Shown: in pieces, positions 36,351 to 44,613 of the stretch
Numbering within the stretch: position 1 is the first letter of the stretch
How the letters are laid out: each line of letters opens with the position of its first letter
Assembly: GCF_017565765.1 (NCBI RefSeq)
Contig: NZ_JAGDYP010000003.1
Span: 62,001-126,000, forward strand
Reading direction: 5' to 3'
DNA from: Capnocytophaga bilenii
Lineage (GTDB): Bacteria; Bacteroidota; Bacteroidia; Flavobacteriales; Flavobacteriaceae
Length of the DNA: 64,000 bases
Translations under genes and position numbers: made by a program
The notes under the pieces: generated by a model
Told to the model about the DNA's origin: nothing
The model's input: only the letters and a program-made list of their open reading frames with translations
The model's database searches: none

Positions 36351-36490
36351 TTAGTCGTTAGTCCGAAGTCGTTAGTCATTAGGTGCGAGCCGCACGTGCA
36401 GAGATGCAAAGCGTTGCTTACTAACGACTATAGACTAACAACTATAGACTAACGACTAAATATAGAGTAGTATTTTCTAATATATTTTTT
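36351..36490. repeat. Duplicated lipoprotein flank, copy 1
   Basis: A direct repeat of the segment at 37431-37567. It contains runs of the word CTAACGACTA, the palindromic GTGCGAGCCGCAC core, GCAGAGATGCAAAGCGTTGC, and a shared end AATATAGAGTAGTATTTTCT that reaches the 3' end of the adjacent lipoprotein gene. Confidence 0.8.
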
Positions 36491-37361
36491 AGTAGTAAAG
36501 CGTTTGTGTAGCGGTACGCCCATCTATTGCTTTGATAACTACTTGTGTAGGTTTATTTACCGTATTATACTTGTATTCACTCACTATAGGAGATGTCTTA
36601 GGAAGATACTTTTGGGCTACATTTTCAAATCTTTTGTTATAAAATAGCTTTACGTGGTGGAAGCTGGTCATTACTACTGTAGGAGCAATAAATTTGAATG
36701 CACCGCGCCCATTGTAGTTTACTCCTTCGGTATAAGTATATTCCTGAATATAGCTATTGTAATTATAGCTTGCCACATTACCTTTAGCATCAAAAGTATA
36801 CACTTCGGTAGCGGTACCTGTAGGTTTTATCTCGGTAGAAGTAACAGTATTCCCTGCATAAGCATAGGTAACGGTAGCCACTTCGGTAGTACTTGCTTCT
36901 ACTTGTTGGCTAATTCTGCTCTCAGCATCATAGGTAAAAGTACTTGTAACTACACTTACTCCTCCATAAGAAGAGGTAATGTACAAAGTGCGTTCCACTT
37001 GTTTTTTGTCGTTATACGAAAGTTCTAATACAACGGGAGCTGTAGCTCCTGATTTTAGCTCGGATATTTTGGTAAGGTAGTTGTCGGTATTATAGGTGAA
37101 AGTAGTGGTTGTAATTCCACCAAAAGGATTTACATAAACCACCTCTCTTAACAAACGATCGGTTACCGAATGGGTAATTGTAGTGGTTCCCCACGATTCT
37201 TCAAGGGCTATTGTTTTGGGATAGTCGAAATCTACAATATAAGGGTTTGTTTCCACTTGTGGAGCTGGTGCTGGGGCAGGCTGTTGAGGTTCTTCTTTGT
37301 TGTCTTTTTTGCAGGCTACGATAGCAAGCGCAGCTACTGCGATTAATAAAAGCTTCTTCAT
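36489..37361 (-). CDS. Paralogous surface lipoprotein 1 (YD/RHS-like strands)
   Basis: 290 residues. The signal peptide [17 protein letters not shown] is shared exactly with lipoprotein 3 and nearly with lipoprotein 2, and is followed by KKDNKEE, a likely surface-export signal, and a Pro/Gln/Ala linker. The body has repeated beta-hairpin phrases such as TFTYNTDNYLTKI, TFTYDAESRI and YTFDAKGNVASYNY, like RHS/YD or DUF4595 proteins. It ends TATQTLYY. Function unknown; surface binding or structural roles are guesses. It is the third of three tandem minus-strand copies, separated by duplicated intergenic DNA. Confidence 0.8.
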   Translation of the reverse strand: MKKLLLIAVAALAIVACKKDNKEEPQQPAPAPAPQVETNPYIVDFDYPKTIALEESWGTTTITHSVTDRLLREVVYVNPFGGITTTTFTYNTDNYLTKISELKSGATAPVVLELSYNDKKQVERTLYITSSYGGVSVVTSTFTYDAESRISQQVEASTTEVATVTYAYAGNTVTSTEIKPTGTATEVYTFDAKGNVASYNYNSYIQEYTYTEGVNYNGRGAFKFIAPTVVMTSFHHVKLFYNKRFENVAQKYLPKTSPIVSEYKYNTVNKPTQVVIKAIDGRTATQTLYY

Positions 37362-37430
37362 TGTAATATAAATTAAAAAGTTATCAGTTGTTAGTAGGAA
37401 ATCGCTAGTATTTATGTTATGTTAGAGTAT

Positions 37431-37567
37431 ATTAGTCGTTAGTCTGAAGTCATTAGGTGCGAGCCGCACGTGCAGAGATGCAAAGCGTTGCTTACTAACG
37501 ACTAATGACTGAAGACTAACGACTAAATATAGAGTAGTATTTTTCTAATATATTTTTTTTAGTAGCT
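37431..37567. repeat. Duplicated lipoprotein flank, copy 2
   Basis: Direct repeat of 36351-36490 with the same GTGCGAGCCGCAC core and the shared AAATATAGAGTAGTATTTT end, overlapping the 3' end of lipoprotein 2 by a few bases. It is the likely scar of the tandem duplication. Confidence 0.8.
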
Positions 37568-38488
37568 ATATTCTACTGTTTGCGTAGCTACTTGAGTTTG
37601 AGGGTTACGAGGGTCTCCGTAAGTACTTTTAGATACTTCTACCGTTTTCTTTACATAGTCATTGGCTGTATACTCATAGTTTACAACTGTAGGAGTAAAA
37701 GTACCTACTTTAGTAGTAGTACGATAGTTTTTACCATAGTCAGGGCGAGGCAAACCATAGTACCCAGATATCAAACGAGAAAATTCATTATTTTTATAAT
37801 TTTTCTTGTTGTCATAGGTATGGATGGTCGCTTGATTATTTTTTTTATCGTCCATCCTTACTACATTATTATTGGCATCAAAAGTATATTCATCTTCAGA
37901 ATACACACTATTATCTTCGTGGTCAATCACTTTTTCAATAACTTTATTGCCGCTGTAAGTAAGGTTGTAAGTCATATCTGACCAAGCATCTTTCCTATGA
38001 ATGCTTTTTACTTTCCCGTCATCATAGTAAGTGTAAGTGATAGTAGCCACACTGCCGTTATCATATGTTTCTAATATTTTATCCACTTTACCATCTACAT
38101 AAAGGAACTCCTTTTTGCTAGTTATTTTGTTTTGGAGTAAATCGGTAGTAACGATAGTAGCTACTGCTCCTTTAGCATCGTATGACAAAACAACTTTTTC
38201 ATTAGTTAATAAGTTAGACTGATTTGTCCATTTAGCAACAGTAGTATACTCAGTAATAAGTTTTTTAGGACTTATGGTATAAGTAACTGTGGTGACTTGA
38301 TTATTACCTCTATTAGTACTATCTTCTCTTGTAGTTACTATTGTTTTAGGATAGGTAATATCTCCTAATGAGTGTGTGGCTTCAGCTTCAGGTGCTGGTG
38401 CTGGCACAGGCTGTTGAGGCTCGTCTTTGTCTTTTTTGCAGGCTACGATAGCAAGCGCAGCTACTGCGATTAATAAAATTCTCTTCAT
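37559..38488 (-). CDS. Paralogous surface lipoprotein 2 (YD/RHS-like strands)
   Basis: 309 residues with lipobox IVAC followed by [10 protein letters not shown], a stronger acidic export-type signal than its neighbours. The body has [31 protein letters not shown] and [13 protein letters not shown] repeats and ends ATQTVEYSY. The signal-peptide codons are almost identical to copies 1 and 3, while the body has diverged far, suggesting conservation of the leader with rapid change of the exposed part. Confidence 0.8.
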   Translation of the reverse strand: MKRILLIAVAALAIVACKKDKDEPQQPVPAPAPEAEATHSLGDITYPKTIVTTREDSTNRGNNQVTTVTYTISPKKLITEYTTVAKWTNQSNLLTNEKVVLSYDAKGAVATIVTTDLLQNKITSKKEFLYVDGKVDKILETYDNGSVATITYTYYDDGKVKSIHRKDAWSDMTYNLTYSGNKVIEKVIDHEDNSVYSEDEYTFDANNNVVRMDDKKNNQATIHTYDNKKNYKNNEFSRLISGYYGLPRPDYGKNYRTTTKVGTFTPTVVNYEYTANDYVKKTVEVSKSTYGDPRNPQTQVATQTVEYSY

Positions 38489-38569
38489 TGTATAGTATTT
38501 AATTAATTAAAAAAAAATGATTCTTTTTATTCGTTAGTCATTAGTCGTTAGTAAACTCGTGCCTAACGA

Positions 38570-39451
38570 CTAATATTTATATATTATTTTCTCTCCTGTA
38601 GGTTGTTTAACAATTTCAAGTGGTTTGTTTCCGTTTTTAGTAATAACCCGATCAAAGAAAAGATATTTTTTACGTACATTTTTTGACTGATTTGCAAAAA
38701 TGTTTTCTTCTGCAACGAAACTAATATCACTATCGTGACCACGTACATTTACTTTTGCTAAGTCGGTTAACAAGATATAAGGATTGCTAAGGTCATTCAC
38801 TACCGTAGTGTCATACTCATAAGTTTGTGTAGCTCCATTGTAATTTACCGCTACTACATTGTCATCTTTATAGCCATAAGCACAAGTGGTTGTAGCATTA
38901 CCATCGTAATTTTTCACAGTGAGTGTAGTAGTACCATAATCAAAGGTAATAACTGATGGCATCACATTGAAATGATTGCCCACCCCTGGGTTTTCTTTTT
39001 TGGTAATACGCCCTTTGTCATCAGTAGTAATAATAAAGGTATCTGGCTGACTGCTACCTGTTTTATAAGTGATTTTGGTAAGCTTATTGTTTTCATATAC
39101 AAAAGAGTACAATTCATCAAGCCCTCTACTACTATCTTGCAAGCGATAGGTTTTTAGGTTTTTACCGTTATACTCTAATGTGTGAGTAACTGTATTTTGC
39201 GAATTTTGTTCTACCCAACTTTTTAATACGTTGTTTTCTACATTATAAGTAGTAGTAGCTACAGCACCTGTAAGACTTGTTCTGATGATTTGCTTTACAA
39301 ATCCTGCAGGTACGGGGGTAGGTTGTTCGGTTTGGGTACCGCCACCGCCGTTGTTGCCATTACCTCCGTTAGGAGCTACGGGCTCGTTTTTGTCTTTTTT
39401 GCAGGCTACGATAGCAAGCGCAGCTACTGCTATTAACAAGAGTTTTTTCAT
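38570..39451 (-). CDS. Paralogous surface lipoprotein 3 (YD/RHS-like strands)
   Basis: 293 residues, lipobox IVAC then KKDKNEP and a Gly/Asn-rich linker (NGGNGNNGGGG). The repeats include TTYNVENNVLKSW, YSFVYENNKLTKITY and FIITTDDKGRI. It is the first copy in transcription order and has the only clear -7 box of the three (complement of 39481-39488), so all three may form one unit, though the gaps are repeat-filled. Confidence 0.8.
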   Translation of the reverse strand: MKKLLLIAVAALAIVACKKDKNEPVAPNGGNGNNGGGGTQTEQPTPVPAGFVKQIIRTSLTGAVATTTYNVENNVLKSWVEQNSQNTVTHTLEYNGKNLKTYRLQDSSRGLDELYSFVYENNKLTKITYKTGSSQPDTFIITTDDKGRITKKENPGVGNHFNVMPSVITFDYGTTTLTVKNYDGNATTTCAYGYKDDNVVAVNYNGATQTYEYDTTVVNDLSNPYILLTDLAKVNVRGHDSDISFVAEENIFANQSKNVRKKYLFFDRVITKNGNKPLEIVKQPTGEKIIYKY

Positions 39452-39480
39452 AAGAAAATGAGTATTTAATTATTACGGCG

Positions 39481-39488
39481 CAAAGATA
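39481..39488 (-). promoter_or_regulatory. -7 element for the lipoprotein cluster
   Basis: Minus-strand TATCTTTG, 30 bp upstream of lipoprotein 3. No -33 element at standard spacing. Confidence 0.45.
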
Positions 39489-39569
39489 GTGTTTATCTTT
39501 TATACTACCTGTTAAACAAAAGTTAAAATTGTCTTTTTAATAGTTGAGGGGATTTTGAATTTTGAATTG

Positions 39570-39656
39570 GGGTTTATCCTTCGCTCATCCTTCGCTCATC
39601 TTTCGTCACATACTCAGCTGCGCCAGCTCGCTGACTTTCCTTCGCTGAAGCTTCGG
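39570..39656. repeat. Dispersed composite repeat with 11-bp units
   Basis: Two ATCCTTCGCTC units, then CACATACTCAGCTGCGCCAG and CTCGCTGACTTTCC, ending CTTCGCTGAAGCTTCGG. Flanked on both sides by AT-rich AATTTTGAATT words. It fills much of the 325-bp gap between the lipoprotein cluster and the DUF1877 gene. Confidence 0.75.
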
Positions 39657-39741
39657 TAATTTTGAATTGTGAATTTTGAATTTTGAATTGGGGGGTTCAA
39701 AAATTAATCATTAAACATTCAATCAATTAATAATTATTTTG

Positions 39742-39749
39742 TATCTTTG
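39742..39749 (+). promoter_or_regulatory. -7 element for the DUF1877 gene
   Basis: TATCTTTG, 27 bp before the ATG at 39777; -33 element not evident. Confidence 0.45.
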
Positions 39750-39776
39750 TGCTTTCAATACTAAAATAATAACATT

Positions 39777-40298
39777 ATGGGTATGGTTATGAACTTCCTC
39801 CGCGTACCTAAAGCGGAGTTTGATAAGTATCTAAAAGAACCTGAGGCTCTTGAAGAAGACCTTCAGGCAATTTTTGAGGCTGAAGAGTCTAATGAGCGTT
39901 TGTTTGATGTAGACAAGGCGTGGAGCGGCATTATGTATTTGCTTACGGGTTTCGCTTTCGTGTGTGGTTACGAAGAAGACGATGACGATGATGTGTCGCG
40001 TGTTTTTTTTAGCGGGCAGCTTTTTGATGAGGAGTCTAACCTCTACGGATATGGTCCTGCTCACTATATTACCCCTGTGCAAGTGGCTGCCCTCAGTAAG
40101 CGACTTGGCTCTATTACCGAAGCTAAGCTAAGAGAAAACTACAATCAGGAAGAAATGGCTGCCGATGAGGAACTTTATCCTTCATTGGAATGGGACGAAG
40201 ATGATTTTGCTTATCTGAAGTCTCATTTTGAGAACCTACAGCATTTCTTTGCCGCAGCTGCCCAAAACGGTGATGCTATAGTTAGTTTTCTATCGTAA
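39777..40298 (+). CDS. DUF1877 (YfbM-like) protein
   Basis: 173 residues with the DUF1877 opening MGMVMNFLRVPKAEFDKYL, the DVDKAWSGIMYLLTGF segment (family: DIDKAWHGIHFLLTG) and ITPVQVAALSKRL. Strongly acidic (EEDDDDD). Function of the family is unknown. It is 36 bp before a Uma2 gene in the same direction. Confidence 0.85.
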   Translation: MGMVMNFLRVPKAEFDKYLKEPEALEEDLQAIFEAEESNERLFDVDKAWSGIMYLLTGFAFVCGYEEDDDDDVSRVFFSGQLFDEESNLYGYGPAHYITPVQVAALSKRLGSITEAKLRENYNQEEMAADEELYPSLEWDEDDFAYLKSHFENLQHFFAAAAQNGDAIVSFLS

Positions 40299-40334
40299 AG
40301 GGGGTACCTAACATCATTTTCAAATTGAACACTA

Positions 40335-40913
40335 ATGGAAGTTACTAATATCAATCAGTTAGACCTCGTAAATGGACTTTATACGTATGCTGATTATTTC
40401 CTTTGGAAAATAGAAGAGCGGATAGAGTTGCTGAAAGGGAAGATTTTTAAGATGAGTCCTGCCCCTGCGATACCTCACCAGAGGGTATCTCGCAAGTTGT
40501 CGGGCGAACTTTATAATTTCTTCAAAGGAAAGACTTGCGAACTATTTGCTGCTCCTTTTGATGTGGTACTTCCTAATGCAGAAGGCAAAGAAGATAGTGT
40601 TGTACAGCCCGACTTGTGTGTGGTATGCGACCCTGAGAAATTAGCCGATGGCAAACGTTGCTTAGGTGCTCCTGATTTGGTTGTTGAAATACTTTCGGCA
40701 GGCAACGCACAGCGCGATTTGAGCGATAAGTTTTGCTTGTATGAAGAAGCAGGAGTAGCGGAATATTGGATAGTGCGCCCTTCTAATAAAGAGGTGAATA
40801 TCTTTGTATTAGACAATGGCAAATATCGCGGGCTTGCGCCTATTGTAGAGGACGGGGTGATTACCTCTGTAAAATTTCCAACCCTTAGAATAAACACTAA
40901 TGATATTTTTTAA
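40335..40913 (+). CDS. Uma2 family (DUF820) endonuclease-like protein, copy 1
   Basis: 192 residues. The PD-(D/E)XK-type motifs of Uma2 are seen: VQPDLCVVCDPEKL, CLGAPDLVVEILSAGN (Asp and Glu) and CLYEEAGVAEYWIVRP. Family members are common and mostly uncharacterised. About 60% alike in sight-reading to the second copy at 62067, especially around DPEKLADGKRC. Confidence 0.85.
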   Translation: MEVTNINQLDLVNGLYTYADYFLWKIEERIELLKGKIFKMSPAPAIPHQRVSRKLSGELYNFFKGKTCELFAAPFDVVLPNAEGKEDSVVQPDLCVVCDPEKLADGKRCLGAPDLVVEILSAGNAQRDLSDKFCLYEEAGVAEYWIVRPSNKEVNIFVLDNGKYRGLAPIVEDGVITSVKFPTLRINTNDIF

Positions 40914-40982
40914 ATACAACATTAGAAATTTCCTATATTTCAAATAGTTAGTGTTTTTTCTGCTAAAAAAAACATATAAAAT

Positions 40983-41013
40983 TTTGTAGTTATAAAAATA
41001 TATTGTATTTTTG
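40983..41013 (+). promoter_or_regulatory. Promoter of the AbiF-type RNA
   Basis: TTTG (40983-40986), 19-bp spacer, TATTTTTG (41006-41013): exact consensus form, followed within 6-10 bases by the hairpin-forming RNA. Confidence 0.7.
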
Positions 41014-41018
41014 CCCTG

Positions 41019-41072
41019 ATAGTACACACCACGCTTCCTCTTTGATAGCGTACCAGGGTGTGTCTTTTTTTT
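41019..41072 (+). ncRNA. Putative AbiF-type structured RNA
   Basis: Between an exact-consensus promoter and an Abi_2 remnant lies a 54-bp segment folding into one long hairpin: outer stem ACACACC / GGTGTGT (41024-41030 with 41057-41063), inner stem ACGCT / AGCGT, an asymmetric ACCAG bulge, and an 8-base T-run (41065-41072) that would end the transcript. A structured RNA motif upstream of abiF/Abi_2 genes has been described in Bacteroidota and other phyla. Placement and size fit that class; a plain attenuator is the alternative. Confidence 0.5.
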
Positions 41073-41086
41073 AATATATATTCAAA

Positions 41087-41269
41087 ATGTTTCAAAAACC
41101 AGCTACAACCATTGATTGGCAAATTGAAAAACTCATAGAAAGAGGTTTACAAATAGAAAATAAATTCACAATACAATTAGCAAATTTATTTGAAAAATAT
41201 CCTAATGTAGATATAAATGCTTTAGGAATAAAACCTAATTGGAAAAACGAACCTCTTTGGTTAGTATAA
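41087..41269 (+). pseudogene. Internally deleted Abi_2 (AbiD/F) family gene
   Basis: 60 codons. The first half, KPATTIDWQIEKLIERGLQI, matches the extreme N-terminus of Abi_2 proteins. The second half, LANLFEKYPNVDINALGIKP then NWKNEPLW, matches their extreme C-terminus. About 230 central residues with the HEPN-like catalytic region are missing, and the frame is kept. The upstream RNA and promoter are intact. An in-frame deletion of an abortive-infection gene is the simplest reading. Confidence 0.7.
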
Positions 41270-41281
41270 AATATAAATCGT

Positions 41282-42052
41282 ATGGAAAAAATAGCTTCTC
41301 AAATCACTCATTGGATAAAAACCTATGCCGAAAACGCTCGCGTAAAGGGCTTAGTAATAGGTGTATCGGGTGGGGTGGACTCGGCGGTGGTCTCTACTCT
41401 CTGTGCGCGTACGGGCTTGCCTACTCTCTGCCTCGAAATGCCTATACACCAAGCGGCGACTCACGTGAGCAGGTCGCAAGAGCATATTAACTTTTTACGG
41501 CAACACTTCGCTAATGTAACGGCTCTTTCGGTTGATCTTACGCCTACTTTTGATACCTTAGTAGCTGCCTTGCCGCCTACGGAAGCCTCAACTCGCGAAA
41601 TGGCTTTGGCTAATACTCGTGCGCGCTTGCGAATGACGACTCTTTACTACTTTGCGGGTTTAGAAGGTAGATTGGTAGTGGGCACGGGCAATAAGATAGA
41701 GGATTTTGGGGTAGGGTTCTTTACCAAATACGGTGATGGGGGCGTAGATATCAGTCCTATAGCCGACTTGATGAAGAGTGAGGTTTATCAGCTGGGGGCA
41801 TATCTTGGCATTCCTGCTTCGATATTGCAAGCTAAACCTTCAGATGGCTTGTTTGGCGATGACCGCAGCGATGAAGACCAGCTAAAAGCTACTTATGACG
41901 AGCTGGAATGGGCTATGTTGCAAACCGAACAGGGGCATACCGCTGAAGCCTTCACAGGCAGAGAGCGCGAAGTATTTGAGATATACACCCGCCTAAATCG
42001 TGCTAACCAACACAAAATGCAACCGATACCTATTTGTAAAATTAGCCGATAA
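41282..42052 (+). CDS. nadE: NAD+ synthetase (ammonia-dependent)
   Basis: 256 residues with the PP-loop VIGVSGGVDSAVVSTL, GTGNKIEDFGVGFFTKYGDG for NaAD/ATP binding, and PSDGLFGDDRSDEDQL. No glutaminase domain, so ammonia is the nitrogen donor. It completes NAD synthesis from nicotinate adenine dinucleotide. It starts 12 bp after the Abi_2 remnant. Confidence 0.95.
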   Translation: MEKIASQITHWIKTYAENARVKGLVIGVSGGVDSAVVSTLCARTGLPTLCLEMPIHQAATHVSRSQEHINFLRQHFANVTALSVDLTPTFDTLVAALPPTEASTREMALANTRARLRMTTLYYFAGLEGRLVVGTGNKIEDFGVGFFTKYGDGGVDISPIADLMKSEVYQLGAYLGIPASILQAKPSDGLFGDDRSDEDQLKATYDELEWAMLQTEQGHTAEAFTGREREVFEIYTRLNRANQHKMQPIPICKISR

Positions 42053-42097
42053 GAAAATTAGTAAATTTGCTAATTGATAAATTAACAGATTGATAAA

Positions 42098-44593
42098 ATG
42101 TATTATAACAACATACGAGAAGAAGAACTTAAAAACAAAGTAGCTGCCGAATGGTTTGGCAACTTTGATACTACACAAATCATCGGAAATATTGACTTTT
42201 CAGTTTTTCCTGAAAAGGACAATATCTTCCATTCTATTCCTTTGCTATGGGCAGAGGCAAAAAAAGGTGATTATGATGTAGTAACAATGTTTGTGCAGCT
42301 TGTTCTTACTATTGGCAAGGCACGCACCTATACACGTATGTTGCCGCCTGCATTTTTAGGTGCTTTTGATGGCTGCAAGTTTGCTTTTGTACCATACAGC
42401 CGTATAGAAGATATTTTTTCTATTAATGATTTCAATTGGAATGTAACCCCTTCTGACCACCAAAGCAAGGAGTTTGACCTTATCAAGCAACGTATAGAAG
42501 CCGACCTAAAGCAAAATGCTTATATTTTCAATTTTGAGAAAGACGCTAAAGAGATCCGCTTTTTCATTAGTCATAATCTTGCTAATGCAACTGACAAGGC
42601 TAAGCAAACTATCAATAAAAATAATTTTCTCTCTATTTACTTACGATGGTTAGAGGTAATAAAACCTATCATTGATACTGATTGGGAAGCACTCAAGAAA
42701 AATAATATTTTAGACTGCGATTTCTATCTTGCCGACCTCTTTGTAGACGACAAAGGTACAGAAACTATTAGCGATGATACAGCTATCTATGAAAATCTCT
42801 TTGTACTCTTTGAAAATCAGGGTTATAAAATACCAAAGAAGAATTTAAATAATGTGTTATTTGATGCCACTGTTACCATAAAAGACAAAACTACATATCA
42901 GAACTTTTGGAAGCTCTATAAGCGTCCTCCACACTCTGATTACCACGATTATATCATAGAGCGGCGGGAATTATTAGTACCGCAGGACATACGTGAGCGT
43001 AAAGGGGCTTTCTTTACACCTCGCCAATGGGTTGCTCTATCCCAACAATATCTTACTGATTATTTAGGAGAAAATTGGCAAGATGAATATTATGTATGGG
43101 ATTGTGCGGCAGGTACAGGTAACCTATTAGCGGGGCTTACAAACAAATATCACCTTTTTGCTTCAACCCTTGACCAAGCCGATGTAAATGTAATGTATGA
43201 ACGCATACAACACGGAGCCATTTTAAAAGAAGAACACGTTTTTCAGTTTGACTTTCTCAACGATGAGTTTATACCCAAAAAACAAGGAGGTAAGCTACCC
43301 GATGCTCTATTTGATATTATTAGTAATGACGAAAAGCGCAAAAAATTAGTAGTGTATATCAATCCTCCTTATGCGGAGGCTGGAAATGCAAAACAAACTG
43401 TAGGAACTGGTAAAAACAAAACAGGAACTTCAACAGATACTGTTATACACAGTAGATATATAAAAGAAATTGGTATGGCAGGGAGAGAACTTTTTGCCCA
43501 GTTTCTAATACGAATTTACAAAGAAATCCCTAATTGTAAAATTGCAAATTTTTCAAAGTTGAAAAATTTGCAAGGTACTGCCTTTGAGGATTTCAGAAAA
43601 CAGTTTCGAGCGAAGCTCGAAAAAATTTTTATCGTTCCAGCCGACACTTTCGACAATGTATCTGGAAAATTCCCAATTAGTTTTCAAATATGGGATAGTG
43701 AAAAAAAAGAAGATTTCAAGGATATTATAGTCGATATGTATGATAGAAAAGGACATCTTTTTAGTGAGAAAAAAATTAGTGCTCCAAAAATATCTATTAC
43801 TAAATGGATTACAGAATTCCCTGTAAACCCTAAGACTCCAAATATACCTACAATAGGTTACACGGGAAATCACGGGCCTGACTATCAAAATAATATTAAA
43901 CTTTCTATTGAAAGTACACAAGCTATTTCAGAAAAAGGAACTCTTGAAAACAAATCAAAATATTCTATTCATAAAGATACCTTAATTCCTTTGTCTATCT
44001 ATTTTTCTGTTAGACTTTGTATCCCTGCTGAATGGCATAACGACCGTGATCAGTTTCTCTACCCTAATGACAATTGGAAGCAAGATAAAGAATTTCAAGG
44101 TGATTGCCTTACCTTTACACTATTCCACGGACAAAATAGAATAAGCAGTAAGGAGGGCGAAAACCACTGGATACCCTTCACTGAAGAAGAGGTGGATGCT
44201 CCTACCCTATTCAGCAGTCATTTTATGACTGATTTTATAAGAGGAGACATTAAACCTACTTCGCCACCCCAAGAAATTAACCTATTTATGGTAGTAATAG
44301 CGGAACCCAAAGAAGTGTATGGTTCGCTATTCCGCTTTTCCAATAGAGCAAAAGCTGTATTTGATGCAGGGCGACAGTTATGGAAATACTATTTCAGACA
44401 GCCTAATGCCGATGCAAACGCTTCGCTATACGATATACGTGAGTACTTCCAAGGGCGTAATAACAAGGGGAAAATGAATAACAAAAGTACTGATAAAACC
44501 TATAACATGCTCATAACACAGTTGCGAGAGGCTCTTAGCCTTTTGGCTAAACAAATAGAACCTAAAGTATACGAATATGGATTTTTACTATAA
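42098..44593 (+). CDS. Single-chain type IIG-like restriction-methylase
   Basis: 831 residues. The N-terminal part carries a PD-(D/E)XK pattern: D33 (NIDFS), then E53 and K55 (WAEAKK). The methylase core follows: FFTPRQWV (305-312, motif X), WDCAAGTGNLL (334-344, motif I) and VYINPPYAEAG (419-428, motif IV), an N6-adenine gamma-type order. The C-terminal 350 residues would hold target recognition. Cleavage and methylation in one chain define type IIG. Adjacent nadE and purD are housekeeping genes, so this is a single-gene insertion. Its codons are more AT-rich than purD. No separate nuclease or specificity gene is nearby. Confidence 0.8.
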   Translation: MYYNNIREEELKNKVAAEWFGNFDTTQIIGNIDFSVFPEKDNIFHSIPLLWAEAKKGDYDVVTMFVQLVLTIGKARTYTRMLPPAFLGAFDGCKFAFVPYSRIEDIFSINDFNWNVTPSDHQSKEFDLIKQRIEADLKQNAYIFNFEKDAKEIRFFISHNLANATDKAKQTINKNNFLSIYLRWLEVIKPIIDTDWEALKKNNILDCDFYLADLFVDDKGTETISDDTAIYENLFVLFENQGYKIPKKNLNNVLFDATVTIKDKTTYQNFWKLYKRPPHSDYHDYIIERRELLVPQDIRERKGAFFTPRQWVALSQQYLTDYLGENWQDEYYVWDCAAGTGNLLAGLTNKYHLFASTLDQADVNVMYERIQHGAILKEEHVFQFDFLNDEFIPKKQGGKLPDALFDIISNDEKRKKLVVYINPPYAEAGNAKQTVGTGKNKTGTSTDTVIHSRYIKEIGMAGRELFAQFLIRIYKEIPNCKIANFSKLKNLQGTAFEDFRKQFRAKLEKIFIVPADTFDNVSGKFPISFQIWDSEKKEDFKDIIVDMYDRKGHLFSEKKISAPKISITKWITEFPVNPKTPNIPTIGYTGNHGPDYQNNIKLSIESTQAISEKGTLENKSKYSIHKDTLIPLSIYFSVRLCIPAEWHNDRDQFLYPNDNWKQDKEFQGDCLTFTLFHGQNRISSKEGENHWIPFTEEEVDAPTLFSSHFMTDFIRGDIKPTSPPQEINLFMVVIAEPKEVYGSLFRFSNRAKAVFDAGRQLWKYYFRQPNADANASLYDIREYFQGRNNKGKMNNKSTDKTYNMLITQLREALSLLAKQIEPKVYEYGFLL

Positions 44594-44613
44594 TTTTTTA
44601 TAAATCGACAAGA

